Shown: piece after piece, positions 36,701-45,836 of the stretch | How positions within the stretch are numbered: the first letter of the stretch is position 1 | Layout of the letters: each line of letters begins with the position of its first letter | NCBI GenBank assembly: GCA_016713505.1 | Contig: JADJPA010000001.1 | Span: 3,198,662-3,262,661, forward strand | Source of the DNA: Candidatus Competibacteraceae bacterium | GTDB lineage: Bacteria > Pseudomonadota > Gammaproteobacteria > Competibacterales > Competibacteraceae | Direction of reading: 5' to 3' | Length of the DNA: 64,000 nt | The notes under the pieces: model-generated | Told to the model about the DNA's origin: nothing | Seen by the model: only the letters and a program-made list of their open reading frames with translations | Database searches by the model: none | Program-made: the position numbers and the translations under genes

Positions 36701-36822
36701 GGATTGTCGGAACTGGCGGGCATCAACAAATTATTCGGGCCGAGATAAGCCCCCATCATGTTGATCAACCGCGTTACGGCGGAAGTGCCGGCGCGATGCA
36801 TTCCAAGAACGATGATTTGCAT
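33745..36822 (-). CDS. Sulfotransferase - coiled coil - GT2 - GT2 fusion protein
   Basis: 1025 residues. Residues 1-250 form a sulfotransferase-like domain: MQIIVLGMHRAGTSAVTRLI (PAPS loop) and CIHVARHPMAVAQSLKKRDG (3'-phosphate site). A charged helical stretch follows at about 265-330 (TEHEKKINQLELNAELNN), likely coiled coil. Then EDYLNRYPDVKDAVERGQF, a short repeat-like unit often seen before GT2 domains, and two GT2 domains at about 495-720 (SVIMPVYNVELKW, FLDHDDEITPDAF) and 750-985 (ISIIIPFKDKPDLLKQCL, LLNNDIVV, FNDVDFCLRLR). The layout suggests coupled sulfation and sugar addition. It is moderately AT-rich compared with neighbours. The first domain could bind, rather than transfer, sulfate. 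Confidence 0.85.
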   Translation of the reverse strand: MQIIVLGMHRAGTSAVTRLINMMGAYLGPNNLLMPASSDNPKGYWERVDIQQLNEFVLKKSDANWRNVSKIDPTNIDPTVLDEFRQRASKIIVEMNGHSPWIIKDPRLCLLFQLWLPLLQFPLCIHVARHPMAVAQSLKKRDGLPLHFGIALWEHYNTRAILASNGLPRLTVSYERLMEKPNEAVEELYKALSAHGAPSLQLPNKHKTAEFLNNELQHYKIAKDNSSDFLTLGQTRLWNILNAEKMEWHYAFNNLDVGMAALKDYEQLFTDLGKLRTEIHHLNVKATEHEKKINQLELNAELNNTNNDSLIKKYVSDVNTMIRLFESLHHDTQLAFDSMTWKLGYLIAEAGRKIGVLQRSPMVQDHIKRIIKSYQIWRNKNPFISKDTHRSIIILADIKNTFNYNNSLESLNFKEEHEEEYLNFNEEDYLNRYPDVKDAVERGQFRNGLEHYQLLGRNEILGGTRPYSTSNSSLPLKIYNEDDRIQCKLEIEKWQRKPVISVIMPVYNVELKWLKAAINSVRHQIYPHWQLCIVDDHSSRQETLDYLKSLDHPAIQLKILTENQGIALASNAALSLATGEYLTFLDHDDEITPDAFYEIVKIINKSDPDLIYSDEDKLTLEGYYIETHFKPDYSPDLIFSINYICHLSVYRKSLLEKIGHFRTGFEGAQDYDLLLRALDHTDRVFHIPRILYHWRKISGSTAAKFNNKHYAWEAGRLAIADTLKRRNIEGTVALGHIPGNYRVQRKLLKSPKISIIIPFKDKPDLLKQCLDSILLKTTYPNFEIIGVSNNSSEAETFSLMDAYKNQDARIRFLSHDIPFNFPAINNFAVKQATGEHLILLNNDIVVITPDWLEALLEHSQRPDVGAVGAKLYYPDDTVQHGGVIIGLGGIAGHAHKYYQRGDTGYFHRLNLIQNFSAVTAACLMVKKSLYELIGGMDEANLPIAFNDVDFCLRLREKGYLNVFTPYCELYHHESKTRGYEDTPQKKQRFAKEIAYMRKRHATILRDGDPYYNINLPLDREDFGML

Positions 36823-36840
36823 GGTTTCAATCCGCCCGCA

Positions 36841-37593
36841 TCATTCGGAGGTTGAGCCGGTCATATATTGGTCGACGACCACATCGACCGGGCCGACCCG
36901 GCGGATGACGCCGTGTTCGAGCCAGAGCACACGGTTGCACAAGGATTTGATGGACACCGGACTGTGTGAAACGACCAGGATGGTCGAACCCCCCTCTCGG
37001 AATTCGCGGATACGCGCCGCCGATTTTTTCTGGAAGTCGGCATCACCGACCGCCAGCACCTCATCGATGATCAAGATTTCGGGCCGCACGTCGGTCGCCA
37101 CCGCAAAGCCCAGGCGCGCCACCATGCCGCTGGAATAGGTGCGTACCGGGGCGTCGATAAACTCGCCGATCCCGGAAAAATCCACGATTCGATCCAGCCG
37201 CCGGGCCATGTCTTTACGGCTAAAGCCCAAAACCGTGCCGTTTAGAAAGACGTTTTCCCGGCCGGTCATTTCGTAATCGAAACCGGCGCCCAACTCCAAC
37301 AAGGGCGCCACCCGCCCGCGCAAGCGCAAGCGCCCTTCAGTGGGGCGGATCACGCGGGCGATCACTTTCAGCAAGGTGCTCTTACCGGCTCCATTGGGGC
37401 CGACGATGCCCATGGTCTCGCCCGGCCGGACCAGGAAACTGATGTTATTCAATGCATTAAAATCGGCATAGCGAACGCCGCGCCGCTTCAGCCAGCGAAT
37501 GGCGTATTCCTGAAACGTGGGAATCCGCTCGTGCGGAATGCGAAAGCGCACCGTCACGTTATCGATCTGGATGATGGGGGCGCTCATGCTCAC
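36841..37593 (-). CDS. wzt: Polysaccharide ABC exporter ATP-binding protein (Wzt), first set
   Basis: 250 residues. Walker A MGIVGPNGAGKSTLLKVIAR, signature TYSSGMVARLGFAVATD, Walker B ILIIDEVLAVGDADFQKKS, and switch His in VVSHSPVSIK. The N-terminal FRIPHERIPTFQEYAIRWLKRR is typical of Wzt/TagH/KpsT-like exporters. It lacks the C-terminal glycan-recognition domain found in the second Wzt at 56035, so this exporter should not depend on a terminal chain modification. Start is GTG 37593 (overlapping the permease stop) or ATG 37587. Confidence 0.92.
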   Translation of the reverse strand: MSMSAPIIQIDNVTVRFRIPHERIPTFQEYAIRWLKRRGVRYADFNALNNISFLVRPGETMGIVGPNGAGKSTLLKVIARVIRPTEGRLRLRGRVAPLLELGAGFDYEMTGRENVFLNGTVLGFSRKDMARRLDRIVDFSGIGEFIDAPVRTYSSGMVARLGFAVATDVRPEILIIDEVLAVGDADFQKKSAARIREFREGGSTILVVSHSPVSIKSLCNRVLWLEHGVIRRVGPVDVVVDQYMTGSTSE

Positions 37594-38459
37594 AGCCGGT
37601 AAGCCAATTGATCGGCCTTGTTGCTAAACACGATCCAGCCGGCCAGCAGCGTGCCAACCGCCAGGATGACCGCGCCCGCGATCAGGCCGGGGTCGGGAAC
37701 GGCGTTGGCATAGATCGGGATTCGAAACAGTTCGATCAGCACATAAAAGGGATTCAACAGCAGCCAACCGCCGAGCGACTCCGGGCAGCACCGCGGGCGG
37801 ATACATGATCGGGGTCAGGAAGAAACCGGCCTGGACCACAATCTGATAAATGTCGATGGAGTCCGTGAAAAAACCGAGGCGGTGGCTAGCAACAGCGCGA
37901 GCCCCAGAGTGAATACCGTCAGAATCGTGATGCTGAACGGCAAGAACAACCAACTGGCGCTGAACGGATGCTGAAACACCAGGATGATGAGCGCCAGCGG
38001 CAAAATCGACACCAGGAAGTTGATCAGGCCGTTGCCGACCACCGCGACGATATAGGTGGCGCGGGGAATATAAATGCGTTTGAGCAAGCCGCCGCCGCCG
38101 GCCATGACGGCCATGGCGTATTGCGTGGTCTGGGTCATGAAGCTCCAGGCCAGCAGACCGCTCAACAAATAAATGGCGTAGTGGGGTAACGCCGACTTGA
38201 ACAAGGCGCCGAAAGCGATTGCCAGCACGATGGTTTGCAACAGGGGATTCAACAGCATCCAGAGAATGCCCAGCAGGGAACGCTTGTAGCGATTTTTTAG
38301 GATGCTGCCGGCCATCAACAAGACCAGATCGCGATAGTGCCAAAGCTGGGCGAGCTCGTCCACGAAGGGCGGCGATCTGGTGGCGGAATCGTATTCGAAG
38401 GTTCCCGCCTGCCCAGCGTTATCCGGCAGGTCACGCGCGGTCGCGTGGCGCTCAGCCAT
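37590..38459 (-). CDS. wzm: Polysaccharide ABC exporter permease (Wzm), first set, two frameshifts
   Basis: About 290 residues when repaired, from ATG 38459 (MAERHATARDLPDNAG). The first frame reaches LALLLATASVF. Adding one base in the T6 run (A6 at 37868-37873, plus strand) gives FFTDSIDIYQIVVQAGFFLT and PIMYPPAVLP. Removing one C of CCC (GGG at 37783-37785) then gives ESLGGWLLLNPFYVLIEL and the ending SNKADQLAYRL at 37590. Six membrane helices and the ABC-2 pattern (KNRYKRSLLGILWMLLNPLL) identify it as the partner of the adjacent Wzt. Two homopolymer shifts in one otherwise normal gene point towards sequence error. Confidence 0.87.
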
Positions 38460-39606
38460 GGGCGGGTTCCTCCAGCAAGCGCTGGTAGACGACGACCGTT
38501 TTTTCGACGCAGCTTTGCCAGGAAAAGTGGCGGGCTTGTTCCAAGCCTCGGTCCCTGGCCGAACGCCGCCAGTCGCCGTCATCCAGCAGGCGTGCCAGGC
38601 CGGCGGTCAATGCGTCGATATCTTCAGGATCGACCAGTAGCGCCGCGTCGCCGGCGACTTCCGGCAACGACGAGCAATCGGAAGACAGAGCCGGGACGCC
38701 GCTGGCCATGGCTTCAAGCAGCGGCAGGCCAAACCCTTCGTACAGCGAGGGATAGGCGAAAGCGTGAGCGCCAGCGTACAAAGCATTCAGGTCATCTTGC
38801 GGTACGTAACCCAAACGGCGGAGCTGGCCGGTGCGCTCCAACGGGGCCAGATGGCGCTCCAGTTCGGCGTTCAACCAGCCTTTCGCGCCGACCAGCGCTA
38901 GCGGATGGCGGGCGCGCAACGCGTCCGGCAGGCGCGCGTAGGCCATCAGCAGGCGCGGTAGATTCTTGCGGGGCTCCAGCGTCGATACGGCCAGCAGATA
39001 AGACAGGCCGTCGAGGTGGTAGCGGGCCAGCACGGGTTGTAGGGTCGCGGGATCGCGCGGGTGAAACGCGGGATCGACTCCCAAAGGGACCGCGGTCACC
39101 TTATCCGCCGGTACGCCCAGGATGGTGATGATTTCCTGGCGGATGAACTCGGAATCGCAAATGATGGCGGCGGCTTGCGCCAGGGTGCGCGGCATGTGAC
39201 GTTCCATGAACAGAATGCGTTCGCGGGGGTGGTGCTGGGGGTAGTGGAGATAGGACAGATCGTGGATAGTCGCAACGGCCGGACCGTCGAAAGGCAGCAG
39301 AATGTAATTGGGAGAATGCAGGATGTATTGTTTCAGGGCGCGGGTTTGCCAAAAAAACGCTTGGCTGCGCACCGCGCTGTAGATGTTCAAGGCCAGCGGC
39401 TTGAAGGGAGTCCAGCGCCGGATCCGGGCGATGGGTCGATTGGCGGCTAACACCTGTTCGGGATCTTCGATCCAGCGATACGCCGAGTAGAAGCGGGTTT
39501 CCTCGATCGCCGGATGCGCTCGCAACCCCCGCGCCAGCCGCAGCGTGTATTGGCCGATGCCAGTGAGCGGGTGGGTGATGGCGTCGACGTTCAGGATCAG
39601 TTTCAT
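38452..39606 (-). CDS. GT4 glycosyltransferase (mannosyl/rhamnosyl type)
   Basis: 384 residues. Begins MKLILNVDAITHPLTGIGQY, the G-I-G-x-Y acceptor loop of WbdA/WbpY-like GT4 enzymes. Contains ATIHDLSYLHYPQHHP, VPLGVDPAF, LAVSTLEPRKNLPRLL and PSLYEGFGLPLLEAMASG with the donor-binding Glu. Such enzymes use GDP-mannose or GDP-rhamnose, and gmd and rmd-like genes lie directly upstream, so a GDP-deoxyhexose donor is likely. Overlaps the start of the exporter permease by eight bases. Confidence 0.87.
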   Translation of the reverse strand: MKLILNVDAITHPLTGIGQYTLRLARGLRAHPAIEETRFYSAYRWIEDPEQVLAANRPIARIRRWTPFKPLALNIYSAVRSQAFFWQTRALKQYILHSPNYILLPFDGPAVATIHDLSYLHYPQHHPRERILFMERHMPRTLAQAAAIICDSEFIRQEIITILGVPADKVTAVPLGVDPAFHPRDPATLQPVLARYHLDGLSYLLAVSTLEPRKNLPRLLMAYARLPDALRARHPLALVGAKGWLNAELERHLAPLERTGQLRRLGYVPQDDLNALYAGAHAFAYPSLYEGFGLPLLEAMASGVPALSSDCSSLPEVAGDAALLVDPEDIDALTAGLARLLDDGDWRRSARDRGLEQARHFSWQSCVEKTVVVYQRLLEEPAHG

Positions 39607-39674
39607 GCGGAAAGGGGACTGCTTTCCATATCGGGCGCTCGCAAATCGGAATGGCGAAAGGCCAAAATGCTGGT

Positions 39675-40586
39675 TCAGCCCGACGGCGGGGTCGAGTTGT
39701 GGTAAAGGGTACTCAGAATATCGTCGATCGGAACGACTGGAAGGAACCGATCAGGCGGCGCAGCTTGTTGTTATCGCCGATCAAGCGGCGCACTTCGTTG
39801 GCGCGCACGAAAGCGGGGTTGATGTTGACCTGGATCGCGTAGCCGGCGAGCCGATTCATCCACTTGATGATTTCATCCAGAGCCACGCCTTGAGCGGAGC
39901 AGAGATTGACGGTTTCATTGCGAACGTCGCTTTCCAGCAAGCGCCGGTACACTTCGATCACAAAGCGCACGTCGGAAAAGTCGCGCACCACGTCCAGGTT
40001 GCCGAGCTCGATCATCGGCTCCCGCCGCCGATAGTGTGCGACGATCTTGGGGATTAGGAAGTGTTCTTCCTGGCCGACGCCGGTGTAATTGAAGGGCCGG
40101 GTGACGATCAGCGGCAGGCGGTCCTGGTAAGTGCGGACCATGTATTCCATCGCCAGCTTGCTCATGGCGTAATGGTTGACCGGCGCGGGACAGACCGTCT
40201 CGTCGATGACTTCCACCGGCGGATTGCCGTAGACGTTGGCGCTGCTCGCGATCAGTATTTTGCGAGGTTGTAGGCCGGCCGCCAGGACGGCGTCGAGCAG
40301 GTTTAGCGTGCCGAACAGGTTGACCTGATAGATTTCAGCGCTGTCGCTGTGGGGGACAAAGGTGATGGCGGCAAGATGCACGATGAAATCGGGTCGCACG
40401 GTTGCCAGAGCCGCGCGCAGAGCGGCGGGCTCGCGCAGGTCGGCCTCGATCTCGGCGGCGGTTTGAGCCGCACCCCTGCACCAAGCCATGGACCTGATAG
40501 CCTGAGGCGGCGAGATGACGGCCGAGCCAACGGCCGGTAAAACCGTTGGCACCGGTGATCAAGACCCGCTTAGAAGGAGACGCCAC
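39675..40586 (-). CDS. GDP-4-keto-6-deoxymannose reductase-like SDR enzyme, two frameshifts
   Basis: The N-terminus is in one frame (MASPSKRVLITGANGFTGRW, NAD(P)-binding GxxGxxG). Removing one G of GGGG (CCCC at 40473-40476, plus strand) connects it to AAQTAAEIEADLREP, HLAAITFVPHSD, ASSANVYG, catalytic Tyr-x3-Lys in HYAMSKLAME, and TRPFNYTGVGQ. A second shift near 39735 restores VPIDDILSTLYHNSTPPSG and the stop at 39675. Length about 300. With gmd next door the likely reaction is reduction of GDP-4-keto-6-deoxy-D-mannose to GDP-D-rhamnose (Rmd); the talose or fucose branch cannot be excluded, so no symbol is given. Confidence 0.82.
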
Positions 40587-41607
40587 GCTGGTTTCTCCGC
40601 AGGTCCGCTTCCACCATCAGCCGACAAAGCTCTTCCAAGCTGGTGCTGGGCGTCCAGCCCAGGAGGTCGCGGGCTTTTTGCGGATTGCCGCACAAGACAT
40701 CCACCTCGCAAGGTCGGTAGTATTTGGGATTGACGCGCACCCGCACCTGACCGGTACGGGCGTCGCGACCCAGTTCGCTGTCTTCCTGGCCCTGCCATTC
40801 GAGCGCTATCTCCACCGCTTGAAAAGCCAGCTCCACGAAATGGCGGACCGGCCAAGTTTGGTTGGTGGCCAACACGTAGGTATCCGGCGCGGTGTGTTGC
40901 AGCATCCGATACATACCGTCGACGTATTCCTTGGCATAACCCCAGTCGCGCTGAGCATCGAGGTTACCGAGTTCCAATACCTCTGGCTGGCCGAGATGAA
41001 TCTTGGCGACGGCGTCGGTGATCTTGCGGGTGACGAATTCTTGCCCGCGCAATGGCGATTCATGGTTGAACAGGATGCCGCTACAGGCGAACAGCCCATA
41101 GGATTCGCGGTAATTGACCGTGGACCAGTGGGCGAACAGCTTGGCGACGCCGTAAGGGCTGCGGGGGTGGAAGAAGGTGGTCTCGGTTTGCGGCATTTCG
41201 TGAATCTTGCCGTACATTTCCGAGGTGGAGGCCTGGTAGAAGCGGATTTTCGGATTGACGATGCGGATGGCTTCCAACAAGTGCAAGGCCCCGAGGCCGG
41301 TGATGTGAGCGGTGGTTACGGGCTGCTCGAACGAGACGCCGACGAAGCTTTGAGCGGCGAGGTTGTAAACCTCATCAGGCTGGGCTTGCTGGAGCACTCT
41401 GATGCTGGCGCCGGGATCGGTTAAATCATACTCGACCAACCGGAGATTGGGATGATTCTGGATGCCGAGCTCTTCCAGTCGCCAGAAGTTGACCGAACTG
41501 GTGCGACGGTAGGTGCCAAAGACCTGGTAGCCCTTGTCCAGCAGCAGCTCGGTGAGGTAAGCACCGTCTTGGCCGGTGATGCCGGTAATAACAGCAGTTT
41601 TAACCAC
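40570..41607 (-). CDS. gmd: GDP-mannose 4,6-dehydratase
   Basis: About 345 residues from GTG 41607, with GGAG seven bases before it; a TTG two codons earlier is less likely. Motifs: AVITGITGQDGAYLTELLL (NADP site), GTYRRTSSVN, YNLAAQSFVGVSF, FYQASTSEMYG, RSPYGVAKLFAHW (Tyr-x3-Lys), FNHESPLRGQEFVTRKI, DWGYAKEYVDGMY. It converts GDP-D-mannose to GDP-4-keto-6-deoxy-D-mannose, the precursor of GDP-D-rhamnose or GDP-L-fucose. It ends inside the start of the reductase gene, giving a coupled pair. Confidence 0.96.
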   Translation of the reverse strand: MVKTAVITGITGQDGAYLTELLLDKGYQVFGTYRRTSSVNFWRLEELGIQNHPNLRLVEYDLTDPGASIRVLQQAQPDEVYNLAAQSFVGVSFEQPVTTAHITGLGALHLLEAIRIVNPKIRFYQASTSEMYGKIHEMPQTETTFFHPRSPYGVAKLFAHWSTVNYRESYGLFACSGILFNHESPLRGQEFVTRKITDAVAKIHLGQPEVLELGNLDAQRDWGYAKEYVDGMYRMLQHTAPDTYVLATNQTWPVRHFVELAFQAVEIALEWQGQEDSELGRDARTGQVRVRVNPKYYRPCEVDVLCGNPQKARDLLGWTPSTSLEELCRLMVEADLRRNQRGVSF

Positions 41608-41740
41608 GATCAAACTCCGTAAACAAGGATTTATAAGCTACTGATTGGATTGAATCAATGGGGATTCCAATAAAAAACAAACAGGTTTGGTGGGAAAGTC
41701 TTGCAGTGGTCAAGCTCTATCGAGAAGCGAGAGCCGTAGC

Positions 41741-42325
41741 CTAGTGAGCCTCGTCCAAAATTTGCAGTTTAATCAGACCAAGACCGAGCTCCCTTGGATC
41801 TTCGCCGATTTTTAGGGTTTTGGGACTGGTTGGCTTAGGAATAAGTAGTTCGATAGTATCAACGAAATCCGTCAAATTAAAAGTAAAACGATGGACTTGG
41901 CTCGATTCGGTTATTCGAAATTCTTGTTGCGCCGCTCCAATTTTGATTTTAACAACTTCACCTAGATTGGGACCAAAAGCGTTAGCTTGAATCACTAAAG
42001 TGAATTGTTTGGGTAGTGGCTGTGTGAAACGAAAATTAACTTTGCCGCCATCCGTCCAGCGCCCCCAAGGTTCATAGCCAGATATCCCACTTGCATGGGC
42101 AAGGAAATCTGGATAGCCCGGTTTAGAAAAATTTATGCCCTCAGCAAGCGTGGCAGAATATGGCTGTACTGAAGGCGAAGCAGCGGGAGGCGGCTGGGTA
42201 GTGGGCGCTACAGCATTCGCTGCGATCTTGGGAGTTTGTGGGGATTGCCGGTCACAGCAGGCAGCAATGGTAGCGATAATTCCAAATAAAACAACAAGAA
42301 ACGAAAATCGAATAAAAATTTGCAT
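41741..42325 (-). CDS. Putative lipoprotein with DUF7024-like C-terminal domain
   Basis: About 194 residues from ATG 42325. The signal peptide ends in a lipobox (ATIAAC), so it is probably lipid-anchored, followed by a Pro/Ala-rich linker. The C-terminal domain has GYEPWGRWTDGGKVNFRF, VVKIKIGAAQQEFRI and the ending EDPRELGLGLIKLQIL. The same kind of domain closes the neighbouring GT-C protein (DDTRQLGVALIKLRYI). I recall this as DUF7024, a presumed carbohydrate-binding jelly roll at the end of membrane glycosyltransferases. Here it is a free lipoprotein, an unusual form. AT-rich coding sequence. Confidence 0.6.
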   Translation of the reverse strand: MQIFIRFSFLVVLFGIIATIAACCDRQSPQTPKIAANAVAPTTQPPPAASPSVQPYSATLAEGINFSKPGYPDFLAHASGISGYEPWGRWTDGGKVNFRFTQPLPKQFTLVIQANAFGPNLGEVVKIKIGAAQQEFRITESSQVHRFTFNLTDFVDTIELLIPKPTSPKTLKIGEDPRELGLGLIKLQILDEAH

Positions 42326-42434
42326 GATAATTGGGGCTTTCAGCAAAAAGCTTGAGGGGATAGCCTTTTGAAAGGCAAAAAATCTTATTGTCTGACGAGA
42401 TGGTAAAACCGGCGATTTTTCTTAATTAGAAAAA

Positions 42435-44473
42435 TCAATAACTATCGCTGGAAGCGGCGTCTGTCGGGTCAATATAACGCAATTTTATCAACGCAACTCC
42501 TAATTGTCGAGTGTCATCAACGGAAAGCCCAAGATTAAAGGGTGAAGCCGGCTCGTTGATTTTGAAATCTAATTCAAATGATTTTGAAGTTTTGCATATA
42601 TTCATAGGGAGCTCTACTCCGACTAAATACCTAGAAGATAAGTCGCCCTTAAAAATGCTAGAATATAAAGTTTTATTGCCAAATGTAATAGAGATACCCA
42701 TAGTGGGATGCTGGGGAACAAGGAATCCTCCCATTTCAAATTCTAATTTAAAAGCTCGGTTTTCTTTGAGGCATGGCAAGGATAATCGAGCTAATTTTGC
42801 ATTAGACCATGTACCAAAACTTTCGGGACTGCTCCAGCCAAATTCTAATCCTTTTGTAATTGTGGATCCAATTTTTGTTGAATACCAGACATTAAATTTT
42901 GGATCAAACAAAAGCTGCTCTGTCTCAAACTGGGTAAGATTTAAATATAGAGGTTCTTTAACAGAATGAGTTAAAAAATAATTTTTAAGAAAAGAAACAA
43001 GCTTTTCATAATCAAAATTACAGTCTTTTGGTCCGAGAATTTTTTCGAAGTGAGGAATATTTCGAAGCAAAATTTTTCGACAATCAGGCCCTAAAACTGC
43101 TAAAACTTTAAAATCATTTAGGGTGGGCTGTTCGCCAATTCTTCCGAATCGTTCAGCGAATATTTCAGGAGGGGGATTATAAAGAGTAGGAAAATTCTTC
43201 TGGATCCATTGAGAGGTAAAAGAGGGGGTTATGCAATTATCAGGGAGAGTAGGTTTATAATATAATTGACTATAGAGTAAAAAACCTATCACTAAAACTG
43301 AAAAAGTGACGATACCATGTTTAGTATATTTTATAAAGTCAACATTGCTTAAAATAATTAATAAGAAAGGAAAAACAATGAAATATACCATAAGGCATAC
43401 CTTGAAGACCCAGGTGTTGCTCCTGAATTTAAATTCTCCGTCGAGGATTGCGCAAAAAGACTTATCAACAAATAACCAACTAGAAATATCCACCAATTAA
43501 TATCTAGATATAAAACATTTGATATATTAGTCCTTTTCAAAGTTATTACCAGAATAGTAATGATTATAAATACACCAAAAGGCCAATTTGGTAACAAACC
43601 TACATCTGGGTCTACAAGCCAGATAAAAAGATACTTAAAATTAGCTCCAACTTTGGCACCGCCAGCAAAAAGTTGAGGAGTCAGTACGCCATATCGAAAA
43701 AAATAATAGAGCGGGTGCAATAAAATAAAAAATATCCCTAAAAATATGAGGCTAACTTCTAAATAGGAATATGTTTTTTCTTTTCGGCGGCAAAAATCAA
43801 TTGCTAGAGGAATCGCTGCGACCGCACCAAAGCTAATATTTTGTGTTGAAACTATTGCTAAAAATAGAAATGAAAATAAGTAATGGTTATGAATAAAAAA
43901 TATAACCGCGCTCAAAGTTAAACAGTAGGTAAAAAATTCTGTATGAACCTTATCGACGTACCATATCATTGGAGAAAAAAGTGTCAATATAACAACACCA
44001 ATTGCTCCTTTCAATCCAAAAAATCGGTTTGCAAGAATAACGGGTAGACAGATAAACATCCAATGAATAAAAATAAAAGTTAGATGCGTAGAGGGGTTAA
44101 TGCAAAGTACTTCTAAAAATCTATTAAGTAGTGAAGCTAATAAACTATAAAACCAAAAGTGATTGAAATCACTGGTGGGTCCTAAATTCAAAACTTCAAA
44201 CATTTTTTTTAATAGTTCAGCATAATTTGGTGGCATCAAAACTTCATTTGATGTGGCAAAATATTGAAAGGCCAACCAACTTTCATCAGACATGAAAGGT
44301 TTAAAAGTATCTTTCCATGCAAAATAAAGAGCATAATATTCGCCGCCATCTCCAACGAGCCTCGGCGTAAGAAAGAGTAATGGCAAAAACAAAATTATAA
44401 GAACAATAATAATAAAAATCTCATAAATAATAGTAGGGCTATGGCGTAATCTAGCTTTCCTGTAAAATGACAT
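42435..44473 (-). CDS. GT-C-like membrane glycosyltransferase with C-terminal beta domain, one frameshift
   Basis: About 675 residues when repaired. First frame (from ATG 44473): membrane part with the GT-C-like loop TPRLVGDGGEYYALYFAWKD and about ten helices, ending LWYISLFFLSY. Adding one T in the T5 run (A5 at 43371-43375, plus strand) continues as SLFFPFLLIILSNVDF, then the last helices and a large periplasmic part (PDNCITPSF... to DDTRQLGVALIKLRYID). The C-terminal domain matches that of the lipoprotein next door. AT-rich. Probably adds a sugar to the glycan on the periplasmic side; substrate unknown. Confidence 0.7.
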
Positions 44474-44486
44474 GATCGATTTTCCA

Positions 44487-45806
44487 TTACAAATGATTTG
44501 AAATTACGTCGGCAATGGATCGACCTTCACGAATAGCATAATTGGTGCCTCTATCTTCTGGATATATTTGGGCCATGGTGGAAATAAAAGCATTACTAAA
44601 GGGAGTTTTACTAGTTGGTATGTAATGGGAGTAGTTTTTTTCAGTGATTGGTTGGGCATATTCTGCACGCCAAACCTTATATTCAATAACCCAAGAAGGA
44701 CTTAGTTCAGGAAACATCCGCTTGAGCTGCTCTAAAGCAAAGTTAAAATATTGAGTGTCATTATATGACCATACTGGATCTTCCACAGGAAGATAACGCG
44801 ATAAAAAAACAATATGGTTTCCATTATAATTTTCAGGAGCATCAAAGTTAGTGTGTTCGATTACACCTACAAAGGGAAAACCGGAATCATTAACATTAAG
44901 CCAATAAGTAGTTGATAGGCTGAATTTAAGACGAAGCACTAAACACATATTTCCAAGATAACGGACTCGACGTAAACAAGTAATCCAATGCGAATCCGCA
45001 ACTTCTTTAAAGATATCGGCAATAAGTGGAAAAGCAGGCGTAAACAAAAATTGCCGTGCGGTTATTTCGCACTGCTCGGTTCTAACAGCTAAAATTTGAT
45101 TTCCTTCTGCACGTAATCCAATCGCTTTTTGGCCAAAAAAAACTTCACCGCCAAGAGCTTGAATCTCTAGAACCATGGCTTCCGCAAGGCGCCCAAATCC
45201 GCCTCTAAAATATCTAAGCACTTCATCGCCTTTAGTGTTACGAGTGCCACCTCTAAGTACAAGCTTTTTCCACATCCATACCGCATTAACCATCTCTGCA
45301 TAAACTGAAAATTTGGCTACAATTAACGGTTCCCAGACTACGCGATAAACGTCCTTTCCACAAAGAGGTTCTAACCATTCACGAATACTAAGATGTTCGA
45401 TATTATGCCAATTTTTGATGCGACCAACTTGGAAAACCAATAGGCCAAGACGAATTCGGTCAATGAGCGAAAGTGCTTTAAAACGAATTAAATCAAGAGG
45501 TTTTGAAAGCTTCCATATTCGTCCATTGAAATACAGTCCGGTTCGTGAGGGAAGTGTAATTATATCCTCTTCTTTTCCTAATTCTCTTACTAATTCAGGA
45601 ATATATACATCATTGTTAAACCAGTGATGGTAAAATTTTTCGAGTTTAACCCCATCAGAAAACTCAAAAGTTCCCGCTAATCCTCCAGGATTGGAATCAG
45701 CTTCTATTATTCGTACTTTATAGCCCTTTTTAGCTAGGGTGTATGCGGCAGCTAGCCCGGTGAAGCCGGCACCAACGATAGCCACATCGTATTGTTTTAT
45801 ATTCAT
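44487..45806 (-). CDS. FAD-dependent oxidoreductase of the amine oxidase/protoporphyrinogen oxidase type
   Basis: 439 residues. FAD-binding start YDVAIVGAGFTGLAAAYTLA, then RIIEADSNPGGLAGTFEFSD and EKFYHHWF. The C-terminus has TNYAIREGRSIADVI, the second FAD contact. It resembles the NAD(P)/FAD proteins found in polysaccharide loci beside GT2 and epimerase genes, related to UDP-galactopyranose mutase and carotenoid desaturase folds. The substrate could be a nucleotide sugar or a polyprenyl-linked sugar. It lies in the AT-rich block, 30 bases after the flippase-like gene. Confidence 0.75.
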   Translation of the reverse strand: MNIKQYDVAIVGAGFTGLAAAYTLAKKGYKVRIIEADSNPGGLAGTFEFSDGVKLEKFYHHWFNNDVYIPELVRELGKEEDIITLPSRTGLYFNGRIWKLSKPLDLIRFKALSLIDRIRLGLLVFQVGRIKNWHNIEHLSIREWLEPLCGKDVYRVVWEPLIVAKFSVYAEMVNAVWMWKKLVLRGGTRNTKGDEVLRYFRGGFGRLAEAMVLEIQALGGEVFFGQKAIGLRAEGNQILAVRTEQCEITARQFLFTPAFPLIADIFKEVADSHWITCLRRVRYLGNMCLVLRLKFSLSTTYWLNVNDSGFPFVGVIEHTNFDAPENYNGNHIVFLSRYLPVEDPVWSYNDTQYFNFALEQLKRMFPELSPSWVIEYKVWRAEYAQPITEKNYSHYIPTSKTPFSNAFISTMAQIYPEDRGTNYAIREGRSIADVISNHL

Positions 45807-45836
45807 ACAACCAACTCTCGAAATTAATTAAAAAAA

